DNA of 64,000 bases, taken from Romanomermis culicivorax (taxonomy: Eukaryota; Nematoda; Enoplea; Mermithida; Mermithidae). Every line of letters starts with the position of its first letter. The stretch's first letter is position 1. The notes under the pieces are model-generated. The model worked only from the letters and a program-made list of their open reading frames with translations. It had not been told where the DNA came from and did not search any database. A program made the translations under genes and the position numbers. The stretch is from positions 1,178,001 through 1,242,000 of the forward strand of contig CAWUHX010000074.1 in assembly GCA_963922205.1 (NCBI GenBank). Reading direction: 5' to 3'. Shown here piece after piece: positions 35,701 through 42,296 of this stretch.

Positions 35701-38700
35701 TATCAGTACCCTGAATCATACGTATAATTGGGGGGGGGGGGAGGTGCTATAGGAACTTCTCCCCGAGAAATCGTCGACCATATGGCTAGCCATTGAGCGA
35801 CCGCCTCCGCAGGATTTTCCATACTTTTGGTCTGAAAAATACTGAAAAATGTCAATTTTTGAACAAAAAATGGCCAAGAATGGAAATTTTCTGGGCGCTT
35901 TGCGCTATGAATACATTTTTTCGGTCTTTTTAGAAAAGGATTACTATTTTTTGAACTATTTTGTCGGACTTTTCTCGTTAAAAAAATTGATTTTTTCCTT
36001 GAGAGACCCCTCTCCCCAAAATTTTGAGAATTACTGACCCCCGGCTAAAAAAAAGCCGCCCGACCCCCCCCCCCCCACCCAGACCTCAGGGCCCCGTTAC
36101 ATGTATGCTCTGAACAATGTCAAGGCAAGCCTAAGTCTAAGCCTGAGCCTAAGCCTAAATCTGAGCCTGAGCCTATGCCAATGCCAATGTCTAAGATTCA
36201 GCCTAAGCCTAACTCTAAGCCAGAGCCGGAGCCCAAGCCCCGCACAAATTTTTAGCAGGTTCAGTCTAAACGAGAGTTAACAAAATGAAAAAATGCGTAT
36301 TTGGAGTAACGAGAATTTTTCAATATGATGGATTAAAAAATAAAATTGTATGTGTTCCGGATACTGAGAACTAATGCATTATTAGGGATAACGATACATT
36401 CAATATAATGATACCTTCGGTATGATGATACATTCGGGATACCGATACACAACAGCAACGATAACCTCAAAGAGAAAAATGATCAAAGCAGCAGAAAACG
36501 GAACGGCGACTAAAAGCGTACAGAGAAAACCTTGCTGAAATTCCTCGTCGAATTCAGGATCGAGTTGAATTGGCATCACTGTCATTTCAGTCCATTCGTT
36601 CATCCCTGTACAGGTGTCTTTATTAAGCCACGTATGATTCTTCCCTCTTTGGACAGGGTGCTTCAGAAAAGGACTTCTTTTTAACATACCCTCTGTCATT
36701 CGGCCAATAAGAGTGCGTTGTAAACAATTTTTGAATATAATGTGGCATAGGCCTAGGGTTAGTCATAGGCTTCCAGAAAATTCATTAAAATTCACAAGAA
36801 ATATTGTTTTGTTTGCCCAGCAGTGATATTTTGGTTAACGGGCACTGTCAAAAATTTATACTGTAGTAGACGTTCATTTAAAAATGAATAAAATATTACT
36901 TTGATAAGCCACACTGTGCCATCATTTGCGCACATTGTTTTTGCTGAAACGGGATTTTCACAGAAGAAAGGACGAATTTTTTACCCATTGTTCGCTATAT
37001 CGGTATTCATGAATATGATTCGCCGCGGGATAGTCGCTAAATCGGGGTATTCGCTAAATAGGGATTTTCGCTGAATGGGTCTAACTATTATGAGTACAAA
37101 ATGATAATAAGAATAAAAATGAATCATACTTATTGTTATTCGACTGCTTTTGCATTATAATCTTTGCTTTTTTGTTATTTGAATTAATCTATTTTTACTT
37201 TGAATTTCATGTTTCCTAATTCTTAATATGTATCATAAACTTTTTCATGCTTGTGCTCTTCGTGCGCCTCTCAATTTGGTGCATACTGTAACGGGGTCCT
37301 GACGGGGGAGGGAAATTGATTTTTTGACCAGAAAAAAATCCGAAAAAACGGTTCAAAAAATTAATTTCTTGTCTAAAAAAATGCAAAAAATGTCTTCATG
37401 GCGCGGAGCATCAAGAAAATAGACATTTTTGACCCTTTTTTTGTTCAAAAATTGAAATTTTTCTGTGTTTCTCCAATCAAAAGTATGGATGTCCTATGAC
37501 AACCATAGATTTAGCCGAGGATTGGAAAGGCTGGGGAGGGGGATCGCCCAATGACATGCCATATGGCCGATGATTTATTTTTTTTGGGGGGGGGGGGGGG
37601 AGTTCCTATAGCACTTGCCTCCCAACTACATAATAAATGATTTGATATGTTCTGATAATTATTCACCTCTTCTTTTTTCGTTATTTTTTTATTTATTTAA
37701 TCTTGTTGATCTCCACTTATTCGGATAGAATCATTGGGATAAAACTAATAGTGGCTTGTGCATTTGCCATGGTTTGACCTGATCCAAATACCGACTTGTA
37801 CCAAAATCTATCAAATTGGGTATCGATCGGTAGATCTCGTTAAGGTATATTCGAAAACATAATTTAAAATCGTACAACAACATTTTTGATTGAGTTACGA
37901 GTAGTTCAAATATTTCTAGAGTTGCTTCATTTACCCCTGATTTTCCTCGCTGTCGATGTCGAACTCCTTTTACCCTACTGCACTGGTGACGAAATTTGAA
38001 GAATTTGTCTTTTTCAAAGAGTCTCCGAGTGTAGCCACGCCAAATGTATGGACGACTGTAACCTGAAGGGTTGGACCGCGTGGTCGAATTGTGAAAGTCA
38101 TTGGAACCATGGTTTCTTGCAGAAGCGTTTCAGATTGAATGAAACGGCCGGTCCTAGTCAATTTGGTACATCTTGCAAGAAGGACGAAAGTCGCAAGTGC
38201 GATCCGCCCGTCCAAAATATTACGCCGAAAGCTGTTCCCAAAATTGGTAATTGATACTAACACATGTATAACAAAGCTCAGGTGATTTGGTGGTCAGTCG
38301 TGTTTTGTATGGGTTGAGGTCTGACGTCAACCAAAATTTAGGTGCAGGTCATTGAAGTGGCTGCAAATCGCGAGTGGTGCATTCACGAGTCGACCTAGAA
38401 AGCAACGAAATTTTGTAATCATCGACAGGATTTTTTCACATTTTTGATTATTTATTGTTAAAAAGTGAGTATTTTTATCTCTGCAAAAGGTTTGTGTCCT
38501 TTATTACGTTAGCCCCAAGGTGCCATGTGCAGGTGGTACCTTTTAGCCTTAAGACCCAAGATTCTTGGAGAAATTCCTATGGCATTACTTCATCCACGTA
38601 ATGATTCATGGTTGAGATAACGCAGTGTCAGACATGTGGGACAAGAATTTTCCAAAGGAGGGTCCTCAGACTTTTTATTGAGGGGGTGGGGCTGGGCGAG

Positions 38701-41700
38701 TAAAACAACAACGGCAAAGTTCCACAATCATGTTTTTTATACAAAATATGCATATATAGTCTGTTTTTCTTGATATACTTCTAAATAATGAAAGTGGAAA
38801 GCAAGTATTATTTCAGATTTTCACGATTTGCTGATAAACAATACATCATATAGGAGTGGAAGTTTATCGGCATACTTGACTAACCTTTAGCAATTTTTCA
38901 ATTGAAAAAATTTACACTAGGAGCTCTATGTAAACGATTCTGACGACAATACTGATTTGTGTCACTTTTCTATTTGGAAGCGTTTTATAAAAAACAGACT
39001 ATAGATCATAAAAAACCCGTCTTAGAATAAAATCCGGAGGGTGTTTGAAGTTTACTTCGGGCCACCATGGGCTAGGGTTTCAGCTAGGAGGATTTACCCT
39101 CTGGCCCTCTATGTGCACGTACGGACCATGTTTTCAGATTTGCTTTGAAAAAAATTCTGACATCGGTTCTGGCAGTCATCCGAGCAGCAGTAGTCAACTA
39201 TGTTCTCTGTTGTAAGCAGTCTGCTGGCAACAGATTTACCAGTGTTCCTAAAATCTTCAAAATCTGTTTATCAAGCAGTTCAACTGCAATAATGTCTTTT
39301 GATGAGTCTCAGTAAAAGCTATTAATTGATATTTTAATTTTTTTGATTATGTCACGAAAAGTTCATTAAAATCTGCGACACTCTAGTTCAGTCAACAACT
39401 TTTTGCGACAAAATTTAACAAATAATTCAAAAACACAAAAAACTTAGTTTTTGACAATGCTAGATAGCTTTATCGTCTAGGTTGTTTAAAAAACCAATCT
39501 AATCAATTCTACATCGTGTATTCTGCATGATTATGTCCATTTCAGCACCTAATCTGGATGTCTTGTTCCTCATTTCACCTGCTTAGCTTACACAAAATTT
39601 TCCAAGTTTGAATTCTGAGGCACTGTTTTTCTCCCCCGACTATCTTTCCACATTTCCACATATCTTTCCCTAAAAAATTTTCCACATTGTGGAAAATTCT
39701 TATATTATGCTTGATATGTGTAGCGGTAGCGACATTTAACATTATCGTGCTTAAATTAGGTACCTACTACCTATGTACCAAGTGGTCGGATACACCGCAA
39801 TTTAGCCCGTTGTTATGACATAAGCCACTAAGCCTAAGCCATGGAAGCAATTTCGATCATAAGACACGATTTCTGAGAATTCCTACCCTCCCTATGATAA
39901 GTTGAAAATTAATCACATCTCAAAATGAGATATTTAGGGTTGTTTCGTGCGCTTAGTTTCATGGTAACATACATTATGCTTGAAAACGAATATTCGCACC
40001 GCTACAGTATGCCAAACTTTGAAAATCGCTCTATTTTCGGCCTTTTTCAGCGGTCTTGCTAGCCAAGCGATTTTTCAGGATCGGATTGATCTCATTCGAT
40101 AAATGAATATCCGTTTTACACAAGAGAGGATAAGCTGTCTTTTGAAGTAACAATTGCTGTAAATTTTGCACATTACACCTTCCAAGAGAGTGTAAAGTGT
40201 CAAAAATGAGGCGTCAAAATTAGAAAACTTTTGTCCATGGGCACTCCCGGAACACAAGATGCGTCCTCATCTGGCGTGTTATGAGAAAAAATGTGGCTTG
40301 AAGCCCTGGAAAATTTTCATTGATCCAGGTTTGATGTTTTCTAAACAAAGTGCTTCAAATCAAAAATTGAAAACTTCGAAAATTTTCATTAAATTTCAAT
40401 TATTGAGTGATTGTTTGGAATCCATTTACAGAAAAACAGCAAGAGGTATTCGGATACTCTTTGATTTGTTGGAAAGGCCCTGGAATCTACTATCATTTGC
40501 TCTATTTTCGTCACCCTAAATTTAATTGGTGTGAAACATGATGCCTTGAACTGTAGATTATTTCCGCACAGCTTATAACATAGGCGGCGTCAGACAGCCG
40601 ACATTTGTTTTGTAACATTAAACTCGCAGCTTCGATTTTCTCCGGTCAAGTTAATGAAAAGAGAAATTTTTGTTGCATCTCTTCTGAGGCATGCTGTTGC
40701 GCAACCATTGTAAATTGATCGATGAAATTTTACGACTGATTCGACCCACATCTTTTCTTTTTATTTGTCTAATCTAAACGTCTAGAACTTTTCCTGCATC
40801 TCTTTGATGGCATATTTGAATTGAAAATGAATTAGTATTTTTATGTTAACTTTCAGATTGTGCGGACCCCTTCAGCTCCCAAAACGGTACATTAATTTGA
40901 TTGAAATTTTAACACAATAAGAAATCAAGCAAAAAATTCTGTGGCATCCTATGGGGAAATGCCCAACGGAGGCCCCATTTTTAGTTATTTTCTACTTCAT
41001 TTTGACACTTTAAAATGGAATAAAAAGTGTAAAGTAAAGTATTGGAAAATTTTCTCCGTGCCTGCGTACAGAGTACACATGTACAGACCGAAAAACGCCA
41101 AAAAATGTAAACATTCCAAACTTTGGGATACTGTAGCTATGCGGATTTTGACTTTTATGCGGAATAAAAGCTGTCACGATACTCAGCAAGTAAAACTACT
41201 CAAAATATCTCTTTTTCAGATATTATTATTTTTCAACTTATCGTACGTCAATGGAGCAGAAGGAAGAATCTCTCAGAAATTGTATCTTAGTTTTGCTGAA
41301 TTCGGGCTTGCCCCGATATCGATTTTATCAATATTGTCGACTTCGTGGGCTAGTCGGCTTACAGGGACAGTCGACATGCTGAAAATTTATATGTCTGCAG
41401 CAATGATGCTTATGTGATTAGTCGATCATTTGGGATGGTCATTGATTTTTTTCGGCGAAAAGCTATGAAAACGTGTTTACAAAATATTGAGTTCATGACT
41501 CGAAGGTTTTCGTGTTTTTTTTTGTTTGAGAAGGAGCCCTGTCCACCGTAAGATCATCAAAAACATTGGGTTTCATGGTTTTTTGGTTGATTCTTGACCT
41601 GCATGAACACTGTTTCCTGAATATTTTATTCTTGTGCTCATTTTTTCAGGGCCAACCTACACATTACAGTTCGGTGCTGCTACCACAATGGCCGCCTCGA

Positions 41701-42296
41701 CGAACGTTTCGACCGCCATTTGGGGCTTGTTTTTCGCTTTAATCGTCCTTTCCGGGTCTATAGTCGTCGCGGCGTTCATCGTCATTCGCGTTAAACGGCA
41801 TCGTCGTCGCCGCCGCGGTCATTCGCCGGCGGGCAAAAATGTCAAGGGCCGTCGACGGGACGTTAGAACTGACAGTTTCTTATCCAGGAGCCGGATGTCC
41901 CTAAAACCGACGTCGGTCAGGGTCGACAAAAAACACGGCCAAAAAACTGTGGCGTCGCTGCGCGTCAAGAAACCGGGTCGAACTTTTGGCGGCGGTGTCG
42001 ACGCCGTGGGCGGCTCGTCATTATCCATCAATGAAGTCGAAGCGCCGTCGACGAAAATGTCGTCGAAGATCGGCGAAGTTTCGAAGGCGCAGTCGTCGTT
42101 CAGGAAACCGAATCCTAACTTCAATCGCAGTTTCGGACCGATGGGCGCTTCGTTGAAAGTTACTCTACTCGAAAATGATCGTCGTTCTACGAAAAATGAT
42201 AGCGTGTTCGGAAAAATGGGTTCGTCGAAAACGTCGCAGTCGAGAACGTCGCAGTCCAAAACGTCGCAATCAAAAACTTCGAAGCAAGTCGGTTGA
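12775..42296 (+). CDS. Type I membrane protein with VWA and TSP1 domains, copy 1
   Basis: Supported exons: 12775-12941 (signal peptide), 14786-15207 and 30292-30370 (VWA), 33296-33608 (Cys-rich), 38020-38246 (TSP1), 40857-40886, and 41650-42296 (transmembrane and tail, stop TGA). Phases match at every join except between 30370 and 33296, where an exon carrying the rest of the VWA domain must be missing or unrecognised. The product should be a cell-surface adhesion-type protein with a cytoplasmic basic tail. I do not recognise a named orthologue. The intron 15208-30291 holds a full retrotransposon. A diverged tandem copy of the 5' exons starts at 50605, and there the exon frames are kept as well, so both copies are probably expressed. 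The domain set recalls adhesion proteins, but no function can be named from sequence alone. Confidence 0.65.
13003..13250. mobile_element. MITE, TAGTCTGTTTTT family, copy c
   Basis: Ends TATAGTCTGTTTTTTATAAA and AGAAAAACAGACTAT are inverted repeats. It sits in the first intron of gene copy 1. The same insertion is present at 50833-51082 in gene copy 2, so it predates the gene duplication. Confidence 0.65.
13296..13645 (+). repeat. 400 bp dispersed repeat, diverged copy
   Basis: It begins GCGCGATAGCGTCAATC and ends near CAATTTTGTTATA. It shares the phrases GAGCCAAAACGGTGAGCGCT, GGGTTTTTTCATAAT and CCTCTATCTACAAATGGTGC with minus-strand copies at 45095-45495, 46526-46924 and 46923-47334, and with 51120-51775. 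It is non-coding. Confidence 0.55.
14786..15207 (+). CDS. Exon: N-terminal part of VWA domain, copy 1
   Basis: The acceptor TTTACTTTAG ends at 14785 and the donor is GTAAGT at 15208, phase 1. The strand FIVVDASWS has the MIDAS motif DxSxS of metal-binding VWA domains, followed by a long helix (YYEEQKKIVDQIIEYISK) and the strand EISIILATDG. Five cysteines lie around the core. The copy in the second gene is 15 nt shorter but stays in frame, and about 15 residues differ, which suggests selection to keep the protein. The MIDAS residues are identical in both copies. Confidence 0.72.
15948..17423. mobile_element. Non-autonomous DNA element with CAGGGTTCATGCGC ends
   Basis: The terminal inverted repeat is CAGGGTTCATGCGC on the left and GCGCATGAACCCTG on the right, extended by AAGGACAATTCAAGGATT-like subterminal repeats on both sides. 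The direct repeat TTGTAC flanks it (15942-15947, 17424-17429). The CAGGG start recalls hAT elements, though those normally make 8 bp duplications. It carries no transposase; a piece of a BEL/Pao element lies inside, and the GGCGCGAAGCGCC hairpin is at 17234. Confidence 0.65.
16477..16833 (-). pseudogene. BEL/Pao retroelement peptidase fragment
   Basis: The 118-residue frame resembles the DUF1758 peptidase region of BEL/Pao polyproteins: a strand like MLAKVKVTK followed by YVFFNTGSQKNLF. The catalytic Asp of D[ST]GSQ is replaced by Asn, and there is no reverse transcriptase beside it, so this is a decayed fragment carried inside the DNA element. The assignment is from motif memory only. Confidence 0.4.
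17722..17749. repeat. (GA)n microsatellite
   Basis: This is a perfect run of GA dinucleotides within the solo LTR. Confidence 0.9.
18052..18945 (+). repeat. 5' LTR
   Basis: The LTR is 894 bp, TG...CA, with the 7 bp inverted termini TGTAACG/CGTTACA. It matches the 3' LTR base for base apart from about a dozen substitutions. U3 would carry the promoter at 18647. The antisense strand has a 163-codon open frame, which I do not regard as a gene. Confidence 0.95.
18647..18653 (+). promoter_or_regulatory. TATA box of the LTR promoter
   Basis: TATAAAA lies 595 bp into the LTR in GC-richer sequence and is unchanged in the 3' LTR (27040). It is a plausible core promoter, with transcript start about 30 nt downstream. 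Confidence 0.5.
18951..18966 (+). other. Primer binding site
   Basis: TGGTGACCGTACCGTT begins five bases after the 5' LTR. The TGG would pair with the CCA end of a host tRNA that primes minus-strand DNA synthesis. I cannot tell which tRNA. Confidence 0.55.
19188..20971 (+). pseudogene. gag: gag (capsid and nucleocapsid), broken
   Basis: Gag forms the particle and binds the RNA. The capsid part begins FTGGVTQHFGEW, a Gypsy capsid-like start. The nucleocapsid has four zinc knuckles at about residues 125-137, 147-160, 164-177 and 187-200 of the frame starting at 19742; the last three are complete CX2CX4HX4C, while the first has Asn instead of the final Cys. A Pro-rich tail follows. There are two breaks: a -1 type frame change between about 19346 and 19391, and an in-frame TGA at 19736-19738. 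Upstream of the ATG at 19188 the frame is open back to 18957 without another ATG. The last 25 nt overlap the env-like frame. Confidence 0.8.
20947..22686 (+). pseudogene. env: Envelope-like glycoprotein region between gag and pol, broken
   Basis: The frame opens at an ATG overlapping the end of gag and starts with a hydrophobic signal peptide (MYCIFLCIIIPTSCSA). Some twenty cysteines, several N-glycosylation sites (NQT, NET, NAS, NNT) and an RKRK site follow. A Gly/Ala-rich stretch precedes one transmembrane helix (IIINLAVITVVIAGVFYSFL) encoded near 22578-22640, then a His-rich cytoplasmic segment. There are two lesions: a TAG at 21298-21300 and a -1 type frame change between about 21795 and 21850. 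The second half is in the pol frame and runs into the protease without a stop. It would be a membrane-fusion or attachment protein by analogy with retroviral and errantiviral env. I recall a resemblance to glycoproteins of chu-like viruses but cannot confirm it. Confidence 0.75.
22107..26474 (+). CDS. pol: pol polyprotein (PR-RT-RNase H-integrase) with env C-terminus fused at the N-terminus
   Basis: The frame is open stop-to-stop from 21795; the ATG at 22107 gives 1455 residues. Residues 1-200 are the end of the env-like region with the transmembrane helix (about 158-180). The aspartic protease has DTG at 286-288. The reverse transcriptase has YLDD at 712-715. RNase H starts with TDAS (Asp 861) and includes ELE and HTDH. 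The integrase has an HHCC zinc region, then Asp 1146, Asp 1206 and Glu 1242 (the exact D-X35-E spacing) and GPY at 1383-1385. All catalytic residues are present, so the enzymes look intact. The stop codon lies 30 nt inside the 3' LTR. The protein converts element RNA into DNA and inserts it. Confidence 0.95.
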   Translation: MFSNPGGNDLTPFSQTVDCHHMHVALYKQNNTWFSETGSPHVTNLPLEIVWNQNFSLFHFNTPAIFHDQLATISTNLLFLKQYIYKTHTLENIVTKLVNYTAQMSLNSDTVYNMISGTGQALGNTLSGAGQGIEHVITGTTQSLTDGLNNLLKGPLQIIINLAVITVVIAGVFYSFLVLRKYFPSPKHHATHEHAYEIPSNHRHLHETIPPSFGHALLELANRRGAQTQQKYVLVDIDTPRTPAIELINQIHQSASDKPPQNVPEKHTPHIPITLNGKLMTKGMIDTGAVYSLIDSRIAQILQLDMKPPLVQAKAANNLPIHFVGTTFVTVTAQTIQETIMVHVQKDCTADILLGKNFLSRFSEYTINNQKSQVKFGNVILPCDGLEYSPLSTRGGTYLDEKLELPPRTVTEFTVPLPKSYLQVKQLEFTPKPKQNPKVHFTACISENQNSRIRISVLNTQETAQILYPGTCIGTVSCYIPKQNAPANLTPSTQNQPNRFDTFTWLKANVNLTSSDLTEAEKTQLLRAISKYPTLYAKSKMDVGRTTLVSHTIDTNGSQPVRRQLYRTSPKEKQIIQAEVEQLAAAGVISQSNSPWCTNTVLVPKKDGGHRLCIDFRGLNKVTKKDTYPLPGIDEILDTLRGMKYFTSLDQSNAYYSIPIAQADREKTAFNCSAGQYQFNYLPFGLTNAPATFQRLMDVILSGLQWNTCLVYLDDVLVFADSHAQMLERLDTILARFSQAGLKLNIQKCKFCQPQVQYLGHVISQQGISPDPHKVQAIYDIPTPKNSKEVKSFLGLPSYYRRFIPNCSQVSSPLTSLLKKNSEFSWGPEQQNAFTKLKELLIHAPILQHPDFTKPFILQTDASKLGIGAILSQLDSKGQDRPIAFGSRTLKPAERNYPITELETLAVVEFVKYFRPYLFQQHVIVHTDHTAVQAVLQKENQSPRIARWGLALSGIQLDIRPKKGTANRNADALSRFPSQTAKQSFHIEQLETRPEISTINSVLEAEATEQEEQQKNFAELQRTDPTVKSIVAKIAQKHPLTLIKFAVHQNILFRIVDKQAKLYIPKSQVQHLIASHHDSKSTGHFAARKTLHLLRQKYFWPQMSRDIKRYCKTCHPCQTQKALRHKVHANLVPIQPTGPFDRVGVDCMGPLPLTEDGNRFIVVFIDYSTKYVEAFPTPDITAATIAKLFVTKIVCRHGSPKILHCDRGTDFVSDLFSRITSLCNTQKIHTTPYHPMANGEVERCNQTLATRIRMYINSNHTDWDTYLHYAIFSINIHKNDSTSYPPFELLHGRQANLPSDAALNFFPTSYMVDLDDYALRVRSHFTEALSTMQKSLQKAQAHYTRQYNKHAQNIHYKAGDLILYKNHSCKQGLTPKFLPRQNGPYTVTNFMYPNVTLKHPHKNITFTVHVNETTPFYLGKQLSNLPPPFPNLESLERGRSTPEGGKCNVPANAVL
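26432..26444 (+). other. Polypurine tract
   Basis: GGAAGGAGGGAAA ends exactly at the 3' LTR and would prime plus-strand DNA synthesis. It lies within the end of the pol frame. Confidence 0.85.
26445..27338 (+). repeat. 3' LTR
   Basis: It is 894 bp, the same length as the 5' LTR, with about 12 substitutions, mainly transitions. Its first 30 bases also encode the last residues of pol. Confidence 0.95.
28375..28460. repeat. GGCGCCAAAGTGAGACA-type subterminal repeat
   Basis: Several short units such as GGGCGCCAAAGTGAGACA occur here, at 59350-59430, 30000-30055 and 61043-61115. In inverse form (TTACTCTGGCGCCC) they occur at 15350-15420 and 57600-57670. They look like the subterminal repeats of another, larger foldback unit that encloses the foldback elements in both gene copies. 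Confidence 0.4.
28838..29055. repeat. Inverted repeat of about 72 bp arms around a tRNA-like sequence
   Basis: The left arm AGAAATGAAAATTATATGGA ... GGTGTAGCCAGGAGTCGAG and the right arm CTCCTGGCTACACC ... ATAATTTTCATTTCT are inverse copies. The right arm includes the 3' third of a tRNA-like sequence, so the left arm is an inverted duplicate of that end and its downstream flank. The same arrangement is at 59886-60103. Confidence 0.7.
28933..29004 (+). tRNA. tRNA-like sequence (probable SINE head or pseudo-tRNA), 72 nt
   Basis: A complete cloverleaf can be drawn. The acceptor stem GGTGTGG pairs with CTACACC (one G-T), the D arm has the A-box TGGTCTAATGG, the anticodon stem TCAGC pairs with GCTGG, and the T arm has the B-box GGTTCGACTCC. 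The anticodon loop CCGGAAT lacks T33, and the anticodon position (GGA) does not fit a short-variable-arm tRNA of that identity, so I think it is an internal pol III promoter of a mobile element and not a working tRNA. Confidence 0.5.
30292..30370 (+). CDS. Exon: second part of VWA domain, copy 1
   Basis: The acceptor TTTTTGGCAG ends at 30291 and the donor is GTAGAG at 30371. It reads in phase from the exon ending at 15207. The peptide IAQNAMEGSVGQALKILKQW fits the VWA helix that usually begins with T/S-x-x-G-x-A-L. The same exon is at 61354-61432 with two residue changes. It ends in phase 2. Confidence 0.65.
30785..31702. mobile_element. Foldback element with long inverted arms
   Basis: The left side has GAGCGATTT and CAAATAAGTGATTGAGAAT, then TTCTTCATATTTTCCTTC. 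The right side is the inverse and ends TCGCTCAGATGAGAATAC. It belongs to the family of 48406-49541 and 62150-63115. The interior is A-rich on one side and T-rich on the other, and non-coding. Confidence 0.6.
31790..32000. repeat. Dispersed repeat, inverse of 43880-44085
   Basis: ACTAGTTTATTAGAAAATGC, GGACTAGATTTTTAAGACC and TATTCTGCAGCTGAG occur here and, inverted, at 43880-44085. Confidence 0.5.
32206..33115. mobile_element. Foldback element, GTACAGGGGGTACA ends
   Basis: The left end ATACCGGCCCGTACAGGGGG and the right end CCCCCTGTAAGGACCCGTAT are inverted repeats, extended inward by TGTACAAAACATATAC and its inverse. A second inner inverted pair carries GAAGCTTCAATTGGTGAAAT-like units and TACTTTCTACATGGA. 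It is 910 bp and non-coding. Confidence 0.6.
33296..33608 (+). CDS. Exon: Cys-rich extracellular segment, copy 1
   Basis: The acceptor ATCATATCAG ends at 33295 and the donor GTAGTT is at 33609. The plus frame is open throughout, ends in phase 2 and joins in phase to the TSP1 exon at 38020. It contains CSCSVSEDC and six further cysteines or hydrophilic stretches typical of secreted protein. An antisense frame is also open over this stretch but has no matching splice context. The preceding exon must end in phase 1, which 30370 does not, so a piece is missing. Confidence 0.45.
34629..34897. repeat. Degenerate GACCCGAACCCGA repeat
   Basis: Units such as GGACCCGAACCCGATATTTT recur about ten times. 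The stretch is bounded by ATGTATGGGGTAC on the left and GCTACCCCATGCAT on the right, which are inverted, so it may itself be a small foldback element. Confidence 0.55.
35717..36107. mobile_element. CATACATGTAA-type MITE
   Basis: Ends CATACGTATAATTGGGGG and CCCCGTTACATGTATG are inverted repeats, and the interior matches 7291-7661 (ATCGTCGACCATATGGCTAG). It includes an 11-base G-run and a C-run. Confidence 0.6.
36124..36241. repeat. Degenerate telomere-like array (GCCTAA)n
   Basis: GCCTAA, the complement of the nematode telomere unit TTAGGC, recurs with variants GCCTGA, TCTAAG and GCCAAT. The array is interstitial and decayed. Confidence 0.6.
36400..36699 (-). CDS. Unrecognised open frame with one hydrophobic helix
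   Basis: The 99-codon frame has a hydrophilic first half with acidic LDPEFDEEF and a strong helix (LCTLLVAVPFSAALIIFLFE) near the end. Its last residues come from the surrounding repeat. It sits inside the 34911-37082 foldback element and might be a captured host exon. I do not recognise it, and it may be chance. Confidence 0.2.
   Translation of the reverse strand: MTEGMLKRSPFLKHPVQRGKNHTWLNKDTCTGMNEWTEMTVMPIQLDPEFDEEFQQGFLCTLLVAVPFSAALIIFLFEVIVAVVYRYPECIIIPKVSLY
37282..37629. mobile_element. CATACTGTAACGG-type MITE, inverse orientation
   Basis: The order of parts (CATACTGTAACGGGG, TTTTGACCAG, GCGCGGAGCA, TATGGCCGATGATTT, 15-base G-run, CCTCCCAACTA) is the inverse of 7291-7661. The G-run at 37586-37600 is the longest in the window. 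Confidence 0.5.
38020..38246 (+). CDS. Exon: thrombospondin type 1 domain
   Basis: The acceptor TTTTTCAAAG ends at 38019 and the donor is GTAATT at 38247. The TSP1 signature WTAWSNC is followed by KRFRLNE and GTSCKKDESRKCDPP, the normal order of Trp, Arg and Cys layers. Six cysteines fall within the domain, with two more before it. TSP1 modules bind glycosaminoglycans or other proteins outside the cell. An antisense frame over this exon is a shadow. Confidence 0.82.
38755..39003. mobile_element. MITE, TAGTCTGTTTTT family, copy e
   Basis: Ends TATAGTCTGTTTTTCTTGAT and ATAAAAAACAGACTATAG are inverted; the interior (AAAGTGGAAAGCAAGTA) matches 196-420 and 47726-47974. It sits in the intron after the TSP1 exon. 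Confidence 0.7.
40857..40886 (+). CDS. Small 30 nt linker exon
   Basis: The acceptor TAACTTTCAG and donor GTACAT bound a 30 nt exon coding DCADPFSSQNG once joined. It is in phase with both the TSP1 exon and the transmembrane exon, which is the main support. Confidence 0.55.
41650..42296 (+). CDS. Exon: transmembrane helix and basic cytoplasmic tail
   Basis: The acceptor TTTTTTCAG ends at 41649 and the frame ends in TGA at 42294-42296. A short extracellular part is followed by a single helix (WGLFFALIVLSGSIVVAAFI) and a stop-transfer run RVKRHRRRRRG. The tail of about 170 residues is rich in Lys, Arg and Ser, ending in repeats of the type KTSQS. GC content is higher than in the flanks, typical of coding sequence here. 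The antisense open frame at 41819-42259 is a shadow. Confidence 0.75.

Larger units (their letters stand above)
34911..37082. mobile_element. Foldback element with GATTTAGCGAATA subterminal repeats
   Basis: The left end GACCCGTTTTAGCGACTTTT is inverse to the right end GATTTTCGCTGAATGGGTC. Both sides carry several TTTAGCGAAT-like units, and inward GTATCCCGTATGTATCAGTA-like units at 35520-35720 face inverse ones at 36370-36450. It contains a nested MITE (35717-36107), a telomere-like array and an open frame (36400-36699). Confidence 0.55.

Noticed and set aside
40941..41417. 158-codon plus frame before the transmembrane exon
   Set aside because: It has no phase-compatible splice sites that fit the gene, and its AT-driven composition shows no recognisable domain.
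41819..42259. Antisense 146-codon frame over the tail exon
   Set aside because: It is a shadow of a basic, Ser-rich coding exon; the plus frame has a proper acceptor, helix and stop.
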